This document shows, one piece after another, positions 27,013 through 37,677 of a stretch of 64,000 nucleotides of DNA. Location: the NCBI RefSeq assembly GCF_900476045.1, contig NZ_LS483440.1, positions 868,001-932,000 on the forward strand, in the 5' to 3' direction. Source of the DNA: Gemella morbillorum. GTDB lineage: Bacteria; Bacillota; Bacilli; Staphylococcales; Gemellaceae. The position numbers and the translations under genes are program-made. The first letter of the stretch is position 1. Each line of letters begins with the position of its first letter. A model generated the notes under the pieces. That model did not search any database. It had not been told where the DNA came from and saw nothing but the letters and a program-made list of their open reading frames with translations.

Positions 27013-28146
27013 CTATTCTACCTCACCTAAAGTTTCTATTCCTAAATCTAACTCATTTATATCATGATTAATATTTTCATCAGCAGTATCCGATTTATTA
27101 GACTTATTCATAATTTTTTCACGGACAAGATGATAGATTTCGTTATACAATTCTTCGTTCTCTTCAAATACTTTTTTTATGTTTTCACGACCTTGCCCTA
27201 ATCTCTCTCCATTGTAAGAGAACCAAGAACCCGATTTATTAATAATGTCTAAATCTACAGCAAAATCAAGCGTTTCTCCGATTTTAGAAATACCTTCACC
27301 AAACATAATATCTACTTCAGCAATCTTGAATGGAGGCGCCACTTTATTTTTAACTATTTTAATCTTAGTTCTATTACCAAGTATCTCACTGTCAGCGCCT
27401 TTAATCGCTTCTCCCTTACGTACATCGATACGTACTGTAGAATAGAATTTCAATGCACGTCCTCCAGTTGTTACTTCAGGGCTTCCAAACATAACACCAA
27501 CTTTTTCACGTAGCTGGTTGATAAATAATGCTATAGTATTAGCTTTATTTATTTGTCCTGTTAACTTGCGTAGTGCTTGAGACATAAGTCTTGCTTGAAG
27601 ACCTATATGATTAGCTCCCATTACACCGTCTATTTCCGCTTTTGGTACTAATGCTGCTACAGAGTCTATTACGATAATATCAATTGCTCCTGATAAAATT
27701 AATTTTTCTGCAATATCTAATGCTTGTTCACCACTATCTGGTTGTGATAAGAAAAATTTACCAGGTGTAAAGTCAACTCCAAGAGCCTTTGCATATTCAA
27801 TATCCAGAGCATTTTCAGCATCGATAAATGCTGCAATTCCTCCTGTTTTTTGCACTTCTGCTATAGCATGTAACGCTATAGTTGTTTTTCCTGATGATTC
27901 TGGACCATATACTTCTACTATACGCCCTTTTGGATATCCACCAATACCTAATGCAGAGTCAATAGCCAATGACCCTGAAGATACAGCTTCAACTTTAATT
28001 GGATTTTCAGATGAAATATCCATTATTGCACCTTTACCGTACTCTTTCTCAATTACTTTTATAGCTTCATTAATGGCTGCTTGACGTGCTTTTATATCAT
28101 CTTTTTCTATATGTGTAACGAATTTATCTTTTGCTTTTTTAGCCAT
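27013..28146 (-). CDS. recA: Recombinase RecA
   Basis: Strand-exchange ATPase of homologous recombination, 377 residues. Walker A is GPESSGKT (near 80-87), Walker [11 protein letters not shown], and the DNA-binding L1/L2 loop residues [13 protein letters not shown] are intact; the C-terminal tail is acidic. It is preceded by only 12 bases after the FAH hydrolase stop, so it appears to lack its own promoter, and no LexA-type GAAC...GTTC box is visible near it. Confidence 0.98.
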   Translation of the reverse strand: MAKKAKDKFVTHIEKDDIKARQAAINEAIKVIEKEYGKGAIMDISSENPIKVEAVSSGSLAIDSALGIGGYPKGRIVEVYGPESSGKTTIALHAIAEVQKTGGIAAFIDAENALDIEYAKALGVDFTPGKFFLSQPDSGEQALDIAEKLILSGAIDIIVIDSVAALVPKAEIDGVMGANHIGLQARLMSQALRKLTGQINKANTIALFINQLREKVGVMFGSPEVTTGGRALKFYSTVRIDVRKGEAIKGADSEILGNRTKIKIVKNKVAPPFKIAEVDIMFGEGISKIGETLDFAVDLDIINKSGSWFSYNGERLGQGRENIKKVFEENEELYNEIYHLVREKIMNKSNKSDTADENINHDINELDLGIETLGEVE

Positions 28147-28158
28147 GATTTATCCTTT

Positions 28159-29073
28159 CTATTCTCCAATAACTGTTGTTAAAGTACCTATACCTTCAAC
28201 AGTAATTTTTATTTCGTCTCCTTTTTTTAAGAATCTAGGTGGATTTTGCGCAGCACCAACACCCGCTGGTGTACCTGTTGCAATAATATCCCCTGCTTCT
28301 AAAGGAACAATTTTACTAATTTCTGCTAATACATCATCTACTCTAAATAACATTTCTGATGTCATTGCGTTTTGTTTAATTTCCCCATTAAGTTTTGTAA
28401 CAATTCCCATTGATTCCGGAGAACTAACTTCATCTTTAGTAACTAAATATGGACCTACAACCGCAGATTTTTCTAACGATTTTCCTAGGAAAAATTGACC
28501 GTGTTTATATTGTAAATCAGTAGCTGTGATATCATTCATAATTGTATATCCAAAGATATAATCAAGGACAAGGGGTTTTAATATATTTTTCCCTGGTTTA
28601 GCAATAACAACAGCTAGTTCTGCTCCATAATCTAAACTATCAGTGATATCTTTATGAGAAGGAACCACCTCATTATTTCCTGCCAATGCTGTTGTAGCTT
28701 TTGTGAAGATGAGAACATCTTTTGGAGTTTTCGCAAGTTCATCCCCTAGTTCGTTAACGTGAGCTTCATAATTATGTCCTACACATAAAATATTTTTAGG
28801 TGTTCTTGTAATAGGTGAACGCCAAATTATTTTATCAAATGGTACTTTATAATCATTTGCTTTACCACTTTCTTCTACGACTTTTAATACTTTTCTTACT
28901 TTTTCAATAAAAGAAACACCATATACTTCTATAGCTTCTCTTAATGTCTTCGGAATTATGTTTTCATTATCAAAATCTTCTAATACTTTTATTAAATCCC
29001 AAGCACTTTCTTCACGTTTTACTTTTACTCCGTATAATTCCTTATCGTTATAACTGAAAGATAAAAATTTCAT
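28159..29073 (-). CDS. Fumarylacetoacetate hydrolase family protein
   Basis: A 304-residue FAH-fold enzyme; members cleave or decarboxylate acyl-pyruvates, 2-oxo-diacids or related compounds with a divalent metal. The core starts near residue 95 with ILCVGHNYEAHVNE; metal and catalytic signatures (DYGAELAVVI, NDITATDLQ, TGTPAGVG) are visible. The N-terminal 90 residues are a typical lead domain. It is the first gene of a transcript that includes recA, an unexpected pairing. Exact substrate unknown. Confidence 0.88.
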   Translation of the reverse strand: MKFLSFSYNDKELYGVKVKREESAWDLIKVLEDFDNENIIPKTLREAIEVYGVSFIEKVRKVLKVVEESGKANDYKVPFDKIIWRSPITRTPKNILCVGHNYEAHVNELGDELAKTPKDVLIFTKATTALAGNNEVVPSHKDITDSLDYGAELAVVIAKPGKNILKPLVLDYIFGYTIMNDITATDLQYKHGQFFLGKSLEKSAVVGPYLVTKDEVSSPESMGIVTKLNGEIKQNAMTSEMLFRVDDVLAEISKIVPLEAGDIIATGTPAGVGAAQNPPRFLKKGDEIKITVEGIGTLTTVIGE

Positions 29074-29110
29074 AGTTGCCTCCTCGATTCATTTTATTAT
29101 CATTTATGTT

Positions 29111-29119
29111 ATTATACCA
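29111..29119 (-). promoter_or_regulatory. Extended -10 promoter of the FAH hydrolase-recA operon
   Basis: TGGTATAAT on the - strand within the 13-mer AATATGGTATAAT, about 40 bases before the start codon. The same 13-mer occurs before fmt and before asp23. Confidence 0.6.
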
Positions 29120-29155
29120 TATTTTTATATATAATACTATAGAATATTTCAAAAA

Positions 29156-29205
29156 AATAAAGTTATCCGTATATTTTTTTTAGAAAAAATTAAGATAACT
29201 TTATT
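29156..29205 (-). terminator. Terminator of uvrC
   Basis: Perfect 12-bp outer stem AATAAAGTTATC (29156-29167) with 29194-29205, then TTTTTTT on the - strand. Confidence 0.8.
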
Positions 29206-29221
29206 ATAAGTGGAATTGTTA

Positions 29222-30970
29222 TTATAATTCCGTTTTTAATTTTTTTACAATATTTTTAGGAATACCTAACTCTATTAACTTCTCCTCTCGAGCATTCTTT
29301 ATCTCCTCAATAGATGAGAATGATTTTAGGAGCACTTGTTTCCTTGCTTTTCCTATACCTGAAATATTATCTAAACTAGAAGTAAACATATTTTTAGTTT
29401 TTGTAGCACGATGATATGTTATTGCAAACCTATGCACCTCATCTTGAATTTGTTTGAAAAATAGATATTCTGCAGATTTTTTTGGGAATTCAATGATTTC
29501 ATAATCATCTGTTATTATATATTCTGTAATATGTTTATCATTTTTAACCAATCCTATTATCTTCACATCGTATAATTTTAATTTATCATGGACAATTTCT
29601 ATCGCAGCATTTAAATGACTCTTTCCTCCGTCTATAATAAGTAATTCTGTATTAGTTTTCCCATTTTTATAATTTCTATACAGAACTTCTTTCATAGTAC
29701 CAACATCATTAATTCCTTGAGTTTCTTTAACTTTGAATTTTCTATATTTATAGGGATTTTTCTTACCATTTGTAAAATTAACTTTAACAGAGACCGCATC
29801 CACCCCCATTATATTTGAATTATCAAAAGCATCTATACTATTGATAGAATTCACCCCTAATTTTTCTGCTATGTTATTAAGTGTAACTTGAAGTTTTCTT
29901 TCTTTTAGTTCTTCAGTCTCAAGATTATTGTTTAAGAAGTATTTTGCATTTTCTTCAACTGTATCTAAAATTTTACGATGAGTCCCTCTTTTTGGTATAA
30001 TTGTTTTAACACCAATAACTTCACTTAATAAATCAATATTTTCGATATTAATATAAATCTCTTTAGGGAGCTTATTAACTGTATAATATTGCATCAAATA
30101 AGAATATACAATTTGTTCTGGCTTATCATAAAGCGAAAAATATTCAACCTTTCTCTCTATTATATTACCAAGTCTAGAAATAAATATTTGTATACAAATA
30201 TATTCTGAATTATAACAAAAACCTATGTAATCTCTATCAATTTTGCCACTATCTGATACAACTTGATTTTCTATTGATACTTCAATTGATTTTATAAAAT
30301 TGTGAATCTGTGCAGCTGATTCAAATTCCAAATTATTTATATGATTTTTCATTTTTTCAGATAGATCATTTAATATTTCTTTAGTATCACCATTTAAAAA
30401 ACTACGAATTTTAGCAATTTGTTTTTTATATTCTTCCTGCGATATTTCTTTTGCACATGGTCCTATGCACTCTCCTATTTGATAATACATACATGGGCGT
30501 TTTTCTACAGGATTGCATCGACGTAAAGGATAGATTTTATCAAGTATTTGCTTTACCCTAGATGCTGACTTACTATCAACATAAGGTCCAAAATAAATAT
30601 TTTTATTATTTTTTTTATACTTCCTCGTTAAAACAAGTCGTGGATGTTCTTCTTTTGTAATCATTAAATACGGATAACTTTTATCATCTTTTAGTCTTAT
30701 ATTATAATAAGGTCTATATTTTTTAATTAGGTTATTTTCGAGAATCAAAGCTTCTTTTTCTGAATTTACAATAATGTACTCTAAATCCTCTATTTTAGAA
30801 ACAAGTATTTGAGTTTTTTTATTATGAGAGCCTGTAAAATAACTTTTAACCCTATTTTTTAAATTTTTAGCTTTACCTACATAAATAATTTCTCCGATAT
30901 TATCTTTATATAAATAACAACCTGGATTACTAGGTAAAGATTCTAATTTTTTCTTTAATGTCATATTCAT
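29222..30970 (-). CDS. uvrC: Excinuclease ABC subunit C
   Basis: Dual-incision nuclease of nucleotide excision repair, 582 residues. The N-terminal GIY-YIG domain (GCYLYKDN...IIYVGKAKNLKNRV) makes the 3' cut; a Cys cluster (CNPVEKRPCMYYQIGEC) follows near 155, the UvrB-binding UVR motif near 200-235, the RNase H-like 5' nuclease (DAFDNSNIMG, IIDGGKSHL) and C-terminal HhH repeats. GGTGAT precedes the ATG. Only 62 bases separate it from prkC, filled by a terminator. Confidence 0.97.
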   Translation of the reverse strand: MNMTLKKKLESLPSNPGCYLYKDNIGEIIYVGKAKNLKNRVKSYFTGSHNKKTQILVSKIEDLEYIIVNSEKEALILENNLIKKYRPYYNIRLKDDKSYPYLMITKEEHPRLVLTRKYKKNNKNIYFGPYVDSKSASRVKQILDKIYPLRRCNPVEKRPCMYYQIGECIGPCAKEISQEEYKKQIAKIRSFLNGDTKEILNDLSEKMKNHINNLEFESAAQIHNFIKSIEVSIENQVVSDSGKIDRDYIGFCYNSEYICIQIFISRLGNIIERKVEYFSLYDKPEQIVYSYLMQYYTVNKLPKEIYINIENIDLLSEVIGVKTIIPKRGTHRKILDTVEENAKYFLNNNLETEELKERKLQVTLNNIAEKLGVNSINSIDAFDNSNIMGVDAVSVKVNFTNGKKNPYKYRKFKVKETQGINDVGTMKEVLYRNYKNGKTNTELLIIDGGKSHLNAAIEIVHDKLKLYDVKIIGLVKNDKHITEYIITDDYEIIEFPKKSAEYLFFKQIQDEVHRFAITYHRATKTKNMFTSSLDNISGIGKARKQVLLKSFSSIEEIKNAREEKLIELGIPKNIVKKLKTEL

Positions 30971-30989
30971 ATAATCACCATATAAAAGA

Positions 30990-31025
30990 GAGTGATGAGA
31001 AAATTGTGATTTTCAGTCATCACTC
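30990..31025 (-). terminator. Terminator after prkC
   Basis: GAGTGATGA (30990-30998) pairs with TCATCACTC (31017-31025), with an inner GAAAAT/ATTTTC helix; TCTTTTAT follows on the - strand. Confidence 0.85.
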
Positions 31026-31032
31026 ATTAATA

Positions 31033-32913
31033 CTAATTATTATTTCTTCCTGATCTATTTCCACCTGTATTATTATTTGTATTACCAAAGTCATTTCCAT
31101 TACTATCGTTAGGATTTGATGGTTTCAATCTATTTTTTCCTTTAGACACAACTATCTCTAATGATTCCTCACTAGGAATAATACTAGTTCCACTTCTAAT
31201 GCTTTGAGAAATAACAGTTCCTTCTTCTTGATCAGAGTATTCCTCTTTATAAGATACATTTCTAAAACCATATGAAGAAACTAAGCTCTCAACCGTGCTT
31301 CTATCCTCGCCAATTAGATTAGGCATTGTTATTTTTTTCTTACCTGTAGAAACTTTAATAATTAATTCTCTATCTTTTGGAACTATTTCTGTACCTGCTG
31401 TAATATTTTGAGAAACAACTTTACCTGCATCATACTTATCGCTCTCAACTTTTTCTACTGTTATATTTTTAAAACCAAGTTTTGCTGCATTTCGTTTTGC
31501 TGTATCTTCATCCAACCCAATATAATTTGGCATATCAACTGTTTTCTTTCCAGAAGAAACACGTAAATCTACTTTAGATCCTTTTCTTATTTTTTTACCT
31601 GCTTTAGGATCTGTTTCTATTACCGTATTTTCCTTGACATCGTCACTTGCGACTTCAGTAATATCCCCCACTTCTAATCCTGCTTTTACAATCGACACTT
31701 TAGCTTCTTCAACTGTTTTATTTTTTACATCGGGCACAGACACACTATCTGCTCCTATAATATAATTATACGCAAAGAACGAACCAACAACTATCGCTAT
31801 TATAGCTAAAATTGCTAAAATAATATGTTTCGCTCTAGAAGTCTTTTCTTTCTCTTTTTTATCTGGATAATTATTTTTATAGCTCCCCTTATTTTTATTA
31901 TATCTATCCTGTGTATGTTTTTCATTATCATTATAGTCATCGTAAAACTCTTGGTTTTGATAACTAGTATTTGCATAACTAGATTCGATATCACGTACAT
32001 CAACATACTGAGTTTGGTTATAATTTTGCGTGTTAGAATATTTAGTATCTGAAATCTTAAATCCAGTATATTTATTTTCATACAATCGTTCTGGATTTAA
32101 AACTGTACTTAAGTCAACTGCTAATTCTTTAGAACTAATGTAACGTTCATTTGGATTTTTCATAGTTGCTTTTAATACAATATTTTTTACACTTTGAGGC
32201 ACATTCTCTCTATATCTGTCAATATCAGGTAATTCTTCTTGTAAATGTTTTAATGCAATAGCAACTGCAGACTCTCCTTTAAATGGAATCTGTCCAGTAA
32301 TCATTTCAAAAATTAAAATACCTAAAGAATAAATATCACTCTGTGCTGTTGCAACATTCCCACGTGCCTGTTCTGGAGATAAATAATAAACAGTTCCTAA
32401 CATTTGATTAGTTTGTGTCAGAGTAGTATCTCCATAGGCTCTTGCAATACCAAAATCTGTAATTTTACAAGTTAAATCATTATTCATTAAAATATTTTGA
32501 GGTTTTATATCTCTATGAATAATACCATTTTGATGAGCATGACTAAGTCCATCAGCAATCTGTTTTGCAATATGGACAATAGTTTCAACAGGCATTTTAG
32601 GATTTTTTGCCATATAGTCTTTTAGTGTCATCCCTTCAACATATTCTAATATAAGATAATAAAAATCCCCTTCATTTTCAACATCATAAATTGAAACAAT
32701 ATTAGGATGTGAAAGACTAGTAACAGCCTTAGCCTCCCTATTAAACCTTTTTACCGCATCTGTATCATTAGCATCTATTTTAAATGTCTTTATAGCTACT
32801 TTACGATCTAATATCGTATCATACCCTAACCATACCGTTGCCATCCCACCAGTTCCGAGATGATCTAGTATTTTGTATCTATTGCATATTATATTATTTA
32901 TCACTATTGTCAC
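31033..32913 (-). CDS. prkC: Ser/Thr protein kinase with three PASTA domains
   Basis: Membrane kinase (PrkC/Stk family) that senses peptidoglycan fragments and controls cell-wall growth. 626 residues: cytosolic Hanks-type kinase (about 10-270) with GTGGMATVWLG, HRDIKPQN and DFGIA motifs; a Tyr/Asn-rich linker; one membrane helix (about 365-387); three extracellular PASTA domains (about 390-456, 458-527, 528-592); and an Asn/Gly-rich tail (593-626). Overlaps the phosphatase gene stp by 20 bases, its usual partner. Confidence 0.96.
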   Translation of the reverse strand: MTIVINNIICNRYKILDHLGTGGMATVWLGYDTILDRKVAIKTFKIDANDTDAVKRFNREAKAVTSLSHPNIVSIYDVENEGDFYYLILEYVEGMTLKDYMAKNPKMPVETIVHIAKQIADGLSHAHQNGIIHRDIKPQNILMNNDLTCKITDFGIARAYGDTTLTQTNQMLGTVYYLSPEQARGNVATAQSDIYSLGILIFEMITGQIPFKGESAVAIALKHLQEELPDIDRYRENVPQSVKNIVLKATMKNPNERYISSKELAVDLSTVLNPERLYENKYTGFKISDTKYSNTQNYNQTQYVDVRDIESSYANTSYQNQEFYDDYNDNEKHTQDRYNKNKGSYKNNYPDKKEKEKTSRAKHIILAILAIIAIVVGSFFAYNYIIGADSVSVPDVKNKTVEEAKVSIVKAGLEVGDITEVASDDVKENTVIETDPKAGKKIRKGSKVDLRVSSGKKTVDMPNYIGLDEDTAKRNAAKLGFKNITVEKVESDKYDAGKVVSQNITAGTEIVPKDRELIIKVSTGKKKITMPNLIGEDRSTVESLVSSYGFRNVSYKEEYSDQEEGTVISQSIRSGTSIIPSEESLEIVVSKGKNRLKPSNPNDSNGNDFGNTNNNTGGNRSGRNNN

Positions 32914-33640
32914 CCCTTAAATTTTTTAATATCGCTACAGATATATTATCTACGCCACCGCGCTCAACACTAAGATTTATTAATTTTTCAACAGCTATAG
33001 ATAATTCTTCTTGGCGAATTATTTCTTTAATCTCTTCCTCATCTAACATGTTAGTTAAACCATCTGAACAAATCAAAAAGTAATCATATTTTGATAAATC
33101 ATCTATGAAAGTATGCAAATCTATTCTTTCCCTAGTAGCTAGTGCTTGTGTAAGTACATGCTTTTCTGGATGAGTTTTGGCTTCCTCTTCTGTAATTACA
33201 CCTGCATGAATCAAGGCACCTACAAATGAATCTTCGATAGTAACAACACTCATTTCATTGTCACTAGTAATTCCATATGCTCTACTATCTCCGATATTAT
33301 AGACCACTACTTGATCATCAAAAGTTGCTACTGCAACAATTGTTGTACCCATTTTTTTATTTTTAGATTTAGATTTTTCAAATAATTCTTTATTCAATTT
33401 TTCAATTTTGTCATACAACCAATTTTTCATATTATTAAAATTAGCAAATGTTAAGTTTTGCCAATCTTTTTCCAAAGTAGAAACTATATAATTACTTGAA
33501 TATGCTGCATTGCTGTGACTTCCAACACCATCACAAATTATAGCAAGTGCCTCGCCTTGTTTATTTTTAACAACACTTACTGCATCTTCATTTTTTAATT
33601 TTCTACCTTTATTACTATTATACGAATATACTAGTGGCAT
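32894..33640 (-). CDS. stp: PP2C-family Ser/Thr phosphatase
   Basis: Cytosolic metal-dependent phosphatase (PrpC/Stp) that reverses PrkC phosphorylation. 248 residues with the PP2C metal-binding motifs DGVGSHSNA (near 39), GDSRAYG (near 118), SDGL (near 190) and GGVDNISV (near 230). Overlaps rlmN by 23 bases upstream and prkC by 20 downstream. Confidence 0.96.
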   Translation of the reverse strand: MPLVYSYNSNKGRKLKNEDAVSVVKNKQGEALAIICDGVGSHSNAAYSSNYIVSTLEKDWQNLTFANFNNMKNWLYDKIEKLNKELFEKSKSKNKKMGTTIVAVATFDDQVVVYNIGDSRAYGITSDNEMSVVTIEDSFVGALIHAGVITEEEAKTHPEKHVLTQALATRERIDLHTFIDDLSKYDYFLICSDGLTNMLDEEEIKEIIRQEELSIAVEKLINLSVERGGVDNISVAILKNLRGDNSDK

Positions 33641-34751
33641 CTGGAATTCCTCCTTTTACCTCGTCTTTACGTTCTTTCGCTCTAAGCTGTCCACAAGCTG
33701 CATCTATATCATCTCCTTGTGTTCTTCTTATAGTTACATTTACTCTATTTTTTTTCAATACTTTTTCAAATGCGAAAATATCATTTTTACTCGTTCTTAC
33801 ATAATTACGTTCTGGAACATAGTTTATAGGAATTAGGTTTACATGGCAATTTAAATCTTTAATAATTTCAGATAGTTTTTCCGCATGTTCTCGTTGATCG
33901 TTTACTTTACCCATAAGGCCATATTCAAATGTAATACGGCGATTTGTAGTTTTTTGATAGTATTTTAATGCTTCCATAAGTTTGTCAATATTATAAGCAC
34001 GGTTAACTGGCATTATTTTACTACGTAATTCATTTGTTGGTGCATGCAGTGAAACTGCAAAATTAATCTGAATTTTTTCATTTGCAAAATCATAAATTTT
34101 AGGAACTATTCCTGATGTAGAAACTGTGATATGGCGAGCACCAATATTAAAACTCTCATCACTATTTACAATTTTTATAAAGTCCATCATTTCATCATAA
34201 TTCTCAAAAGGTTCCCCAATTCCCATAATTACTATACTAGAAATTCTTTCTCCTCTTTTATCCAGTTCTTGTTGAACTTTCAGAACTTGTGATACTATCT
34301 CACCCGCTTCTAAATTACGCTTTAGTCCTCCTAACGTTGAAGCGCAAAATGTACATCCAATTCTACAACCTACTTGCGTTGTAACACATAAAGAATTTCC
34401 ATATTTATTCTTCATAAGAACACTTTCAATAGTATACTTATCTTGCAATTCAAATAAAAACTTCATCGTACCATCTATTGATTCTTGCTTTATAATCGTA
34501 TTAAGGGTTGTTATCTCAAACTCTTCTGCTAGTTTTTCTTGTAAAGATTTTGGAACATTCTTCATTTCTGTAAAACTAGTAATACGTTTTTTATATAACC
34601 AATCATAAATTTGTTTTGCTCTGAATTTTTTCTCACCTATGCTAACTAAATACTCTTCTAGTTGATCTAGGCGTATAGAGTATATAGACATCTTTTCGAA
34701 ATCTTTTAACCATCTAGACTTTTTATAGCCTTTAAAATCTGTAATTAACAT
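33618..34751 (-). CDS. rlmN: 23S rRNA (adenine2503-C2)/tRNA methyltransferase RlmN
   Basis: Radical-SAM enzyme, 377 residues, that methylates A2503 of 23S rRNA and A37 of some tRNAs. The cluster motif is CRIGCTFC near residue 130; the C-terminal [15 protein letters not shown] contains the catalytic cysteine. The start at 34751 overlaps the rsmB stop by 7 bases and has GGAGG at ideal distance, giving about 20 residues before the more conserved [10 protein letters not shown]. Confidence 0.95.
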   Translation of the reverse strand: MLITDFKGYKKSRWLKDFEKMSIYSIRLDQLEEYLVSIGEKKFRAKQIYDWLYKKRITSFTEMKNVPKSLQEKLAEEFEITTLNTIIKQESIDGTMKFLFELQDKYTIESVLMKNKYGNSLCVTTQVGCRIGCTFCASTLGGLKRNLEAGEIVSQVLKVQQELDKRGERISSIVIMGIGEPFENYDEMMDFIKIVNSDESFNIGARHITVSTSGIVPKIYDFANEKIQINFAVSLHAPTNELRSKIMPVNRAYNIDKLMEALKYYQKTTNRRITFEYGLMGKVNDQREHAEKLSEIIKDLNCHVNLIPINYVPERNYVRTSKNDIFAFEKVLKKNRVNVTIRRTQGDDIDAACGQLRAKERKDEVKGGIPDATSIFV

Positions 34752-36070
34752 TTTTCCTCCATTTTTCTTAATTTAGCGATGAAAAATCCATCGCATTCAT
34801 AATCATCTGGTAATATTTCTATCGTACCATTATCTTGAACTTTCACTTTACTATTATTTAAAGTTATTTTCTCTAGTCTAAAATCTTTATTTTCATTTAA
34901 GAACCGTTCTATATTTTCTATATTTTCTCTCTTATCGATTGTGCATGTAGAGTAGACAAGAACCCCACCTACTTTTACGTAGCCTTTACTATTTTCTATA
35001 ATCTTATATTGTAAAGCTGCTATGCTTTCTATGTATTTATCAGTAATTTTATACTTAATTTCAGGTTTATTTTTGATAACACCTATACCAGAACACGGAA
35101 CATCACAAATAACAATATCAAAATTATTTAAAAAATCGATATTACATTTTGTTGCATCCTGCTCATACGTTTTAATATTATCTATTTCTAGTTTCTTTAT
35201 ATTTTCTTGGATTAGTTTCAATTTATGTATATATTTATCACATGAAATTAAACTTGAATTAAAATACTTACTTGCAATATGTAGACTTTTTCCACCTGGA
35301 GCAGCGCATGTATCTAATATGTTATATTTAGTACTAACATTCTCTCCTATAGCACAAGCAACAAGTGAACTAGCCTCATCTTGAACAATATAATATCCTT
35401 CTTTAAAATATTTATTATTTATGTCTAATTTATTTAATAATAAGCTATCCTCACATATATCACTAGATAAAGCATTAGAACCTAATTTTTCTACTAAACT
35501 CTCTTTTGATATTTTTAAAGGATTATAACGAATACTATTCTTACTCTTAGAATTAAACGATTTTACAATACTCTGTGCTTTTTCTTTCCCATATTGTCGC
35601 TTCAAAATACTGTATAACTCTTCCGGACAACTATTCTCTATATAAAACTTTTCTTCCTTATTTTTATACTTTAATGCTAAATCATTTAAATTACGCTCAA
35701 TGTTACGCAAAATACCATTAACAAAATTCCCTGTTATATTCCCTAATATTTTTTTTGATAGTTTTACCGCTTCATCTATTATTGCAAAACTAGGAGTTTT
35801 ATCCATATATAAAAGTTGATAAATAGCCATTATTATGATTATTTTAGCCTTAGACTTAACCCTACCTTTTGAATAATTTTTTAATATATGTTCCAAGTAC
35901 ATTTTATTTTTGATAGTACCGTATACTACCTCGCTAATAAAACGTTTATCCTGTTCTTCAAGTTTATATTTATTAAAATACTTATTTAACGTAATATTGC
36001 TATAGGCATCTTCTTGAAATATATCATAAAGAATTTCATATGAAATCTTTCTTGTATTTATATTACTCAT
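34745..36070 (-). CDS. rsmB: 16S rRNA (cytosine967-C5)-methyltransferase
   Basis: SAM-dependent m5C967 methylase (Sun/RsmB), 441 residues from ATG 36070. The N-terminal NusB-like RNA-binding domain (1-140) precedes a Rossmann methylase with [11 protein letters not shown] near 245, the DVPCSG cysteine and the STCTID catalytic cysteine. The ATG overlaps the fmt stop and has AGGTGG six bases before it; a GTG 9 bases upstream falls inside this site. Confidence 0.95.
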   Translation of the reverse strand: MSNINTRKISYEILYDIFQEDAYSNITLNKYFNKYKLEEQDKRFISEVVYGTIKNKMYLEHILKNYSKGRVKSKAKIIIIMAIYQLLYMDKTPSFAIIDEAVKLSKKILGNITGNFVNGILRNIERNLNDLALKYKNKEEKFYIENSCPEELYSILKRQYGKEKAQSIVKSFNSKSKNSIRYNPLKISKESLVEKLGSNALSSDICEDSLLLNKLDINNKYFKEGYYIVQDEASSLVACAIGENVSTKYNILDTCAAPGGKSLHIASKYFNSSLISCDKYIHKLKLIQENIKKLEIDNIKTYEQDATKCNIDFLNNFDIVICDVPCSGIGVIKNKPEIKYKITDKYIESIAALQYKIIENSKGYVKVGGVLVYSTCTIDKRENIENIERFLNENKDFRLEKITLNNSKVKVQDNGTIEILPDDYECDGFFIAKLRKMEEKC

Positions 36071-37025
36071 TAATTCCACCTAAAATTGTTCCAACATAAT
36101 CTTTTTTATTTGATAAAAAATTAACAACTGGCATACGTTTTTTCCCTGATATTTGTAATTCTTTAACTTTAAGTACTGTATTTTCTCCGCAAAGAAGGTA
36201 AATATGTTTTTTATCTTGTTTAATTATAGTTCCTACTTTTTTCGATGAAAAGTTTTCTTCTAAGTCAACTACTTCACTATTCCAAATTTTAAGTACATTT
36301 TCATCCAAATATGTAAATGCTCCTGGTGTAGGATCTAATGCTCGAATTTGATTAAATATTTGTCTTGCTGATTTATTCCAATCTATCTTCTCATCTTCTC
36401 TGAGAATATTACGAGCAAATGTTGCTAATGAATCATCTTGTTTTTCTGGAGCAATATTTCCTGTAAATATATTCGGTAAAGTTTCTTTTAATAAATCCCT
36501 TCCTGCAATTGAAAGTTTATCATGTAGACTTTCATAATTATCGCTATCTAATATATCTACTTCTACTTTAGATATCATATCTCCAGCATCTAATTTTTTT
36601 ACCATATACATAATAGTAATTCCTGTTTTTCCATGGTCTTCTAAAATTGAATACTGAATTGGCGCCCCCCCTCTTAATTTTGGAAGCAATGAACCATGAA
36701 CATTTATACATTTATATTTAGGTATTTCTAATATAGTCTCTGGTACTAATTGCCCATATGCTGCAGTGATAATAATATCTGGATTTAATTCTTTTAATTC
36801 TGATAAAACATTTTCATCATTCGAAATTTTTTCGGGCTGTAATACTTTTATACCTTTTTCTTCAGCAATAACCTTAACTGGTGGTGCAGTTAAAACTTTT
36901 TTTCTTCCTACTTTTTTATCAGGTTGAGTTATTACTAAATCTACTCCGTATTTTTCTATTAACATTTCTAATACAGGAACAGCGAACTTGGGAGTTCCCA
37001 TAAATACTATTTTTTTCTTATCCAT
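36063..37025 (-). CDS. fmt: Methionyl-tRNA formyltransferase
   Basis: Formylates initiator Met-tRNA using 10-formyl-THF. 320 residues with the start FMGTPKFAVPVL and the catalytic NVHGSLLPKLRGGAPIQ near residues 105-122; the C-terminal OB domain is complete. Heads the fmt-rsmB-rlmN-stp-prkC run known from Bacillus; priA and def, often upstream there, are not next to it. Confidence 0.97.
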   Translation of the reverse strand: MDKKKIVFMGTPKFAVPVLEMLIEKYGVDLVITQPDKKVGRKKVLTAPPVKVIAEEKGIKVLQPEKISNDENVLSELKELNPDIIITAAYGQLVPETILEIPKYKCINVHGSLLPKLRGGAPIQYSILEDHGKTGITIMYMVKKLDAGDMISKVEVDILDSDNYESLHDKLSIAGRDLLKETLPNIFTGNIAPEKQDDSLATFARNILREDEKIDWNKSARQIFNQIRALDPTPGAFTYLDENVLKIWNSEVVDLEENFSSKKVGTIIKQDKKHIYLLCGENTVLKVKELQISGKKRMPVVNFLSNKKDYVGTILGGINE

Positions 37026-37056
37026 TTGTTTCTCCTATAAACAGTATAATCAATTA

Positions 37057-37065
37057 ATTATACCA
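37057..37065 (-). promoter_or_regulatory. Extended -10 promoter of the fmt operon
   Basis: TGGTATAAT on the - strand inside AATATGGTATAAT (37057-37069), about 32 bases before the fmt start; weak -35. Confidence 0.55.
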
Positions 37066-37115
37066 TATTTTAAGCTATTCTTCTAATAATGAAGTATTAA
37101 AAGCATTTATGCATA

Positions 37116-37610
37116 CTAATTATTTCCTTCTAAATCTAACAATATTTTTTTATTTTCAATTCCTGCTGCAAATCCTACTAAAGACTTATTTTTCGCTACA
37201 ACTCTATGACATGGTATAAATATTAATAGTGGATTGTGAGCAACTGCATTTCCCACTGCTTGAGCTGACATATTATCCAAATCTTTTATTTTAACTATCT
37301 CATCTGCAATATCTTTATATGTTGTAGTTTTTCCATACGGTATTTTTCTTAATATCTCCCATACTAATATCCTAAAATCAGTTCCTTCAAATTTTATATC
37401 AACATTATCAATATCTGGATTTTCCTTATTAAAATATTTTTTCAACCAGTCTTCGCTATTTTTGAATATCATTAAATCCTTATTTTCTTTCCAGTAATTT
37501 AATTTATTCGGAAAATATTTCTGATTTTCTAAATAACAGCCTGTTAAATATACTCCATCAGAAACTAAATAAAGTTTTCCAATTGGACTATGATAAATTT
37601 TATAATACAT
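37116..37610 (-). CDS. ogt: Methylated-DNA-[protein]-cysteine S-methyltransferase
   Basis: Suicide repair protein for O6-alkylguanine, 164 residues from ATG 37610, which has AAAGGA six bases before it. A TTG five codons earlier would put the ribosome-binding site inside the gene. The acceptor-cysteine motif IPCHRVV and the helix-turn-helix arginine finger region (IPYGKTTTYKDIA, SAQAVGNAV) are intact. Confidence 0.94.
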   Translation of the reverse strand: MYYKIYHSPIGKLYLVSDGVYLTGCYLENQKYFPNKLNYWKENKDLMIFKNSEDWLKKYFNKENPDIDNVDIKFEGTDFRILVWEILRKIPYGKTTTYKDIADEIVKIKDLDNMSAQAVGNAVAHNPLLIFIPCHRVVAKNKSLVGFAAGIENKKILLDLEGNN

Positions 37611-37634
37611 ATATCTTCCTTTCAATCAAAAAAT

Positions 37635-37666
37635 GATGTTTTATGAAACTTATTTCAATAAACATC
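37635..37666 (-). terminator. Terminator after lspA
   Basis: A 14-base arm pair (37635-37648 with 37653-37666, one mismatch region), followed by ATTTTTTG on the - strand. Confidence 0.8.
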
Positions 37667-37677
37667 ACTTCTTATAA

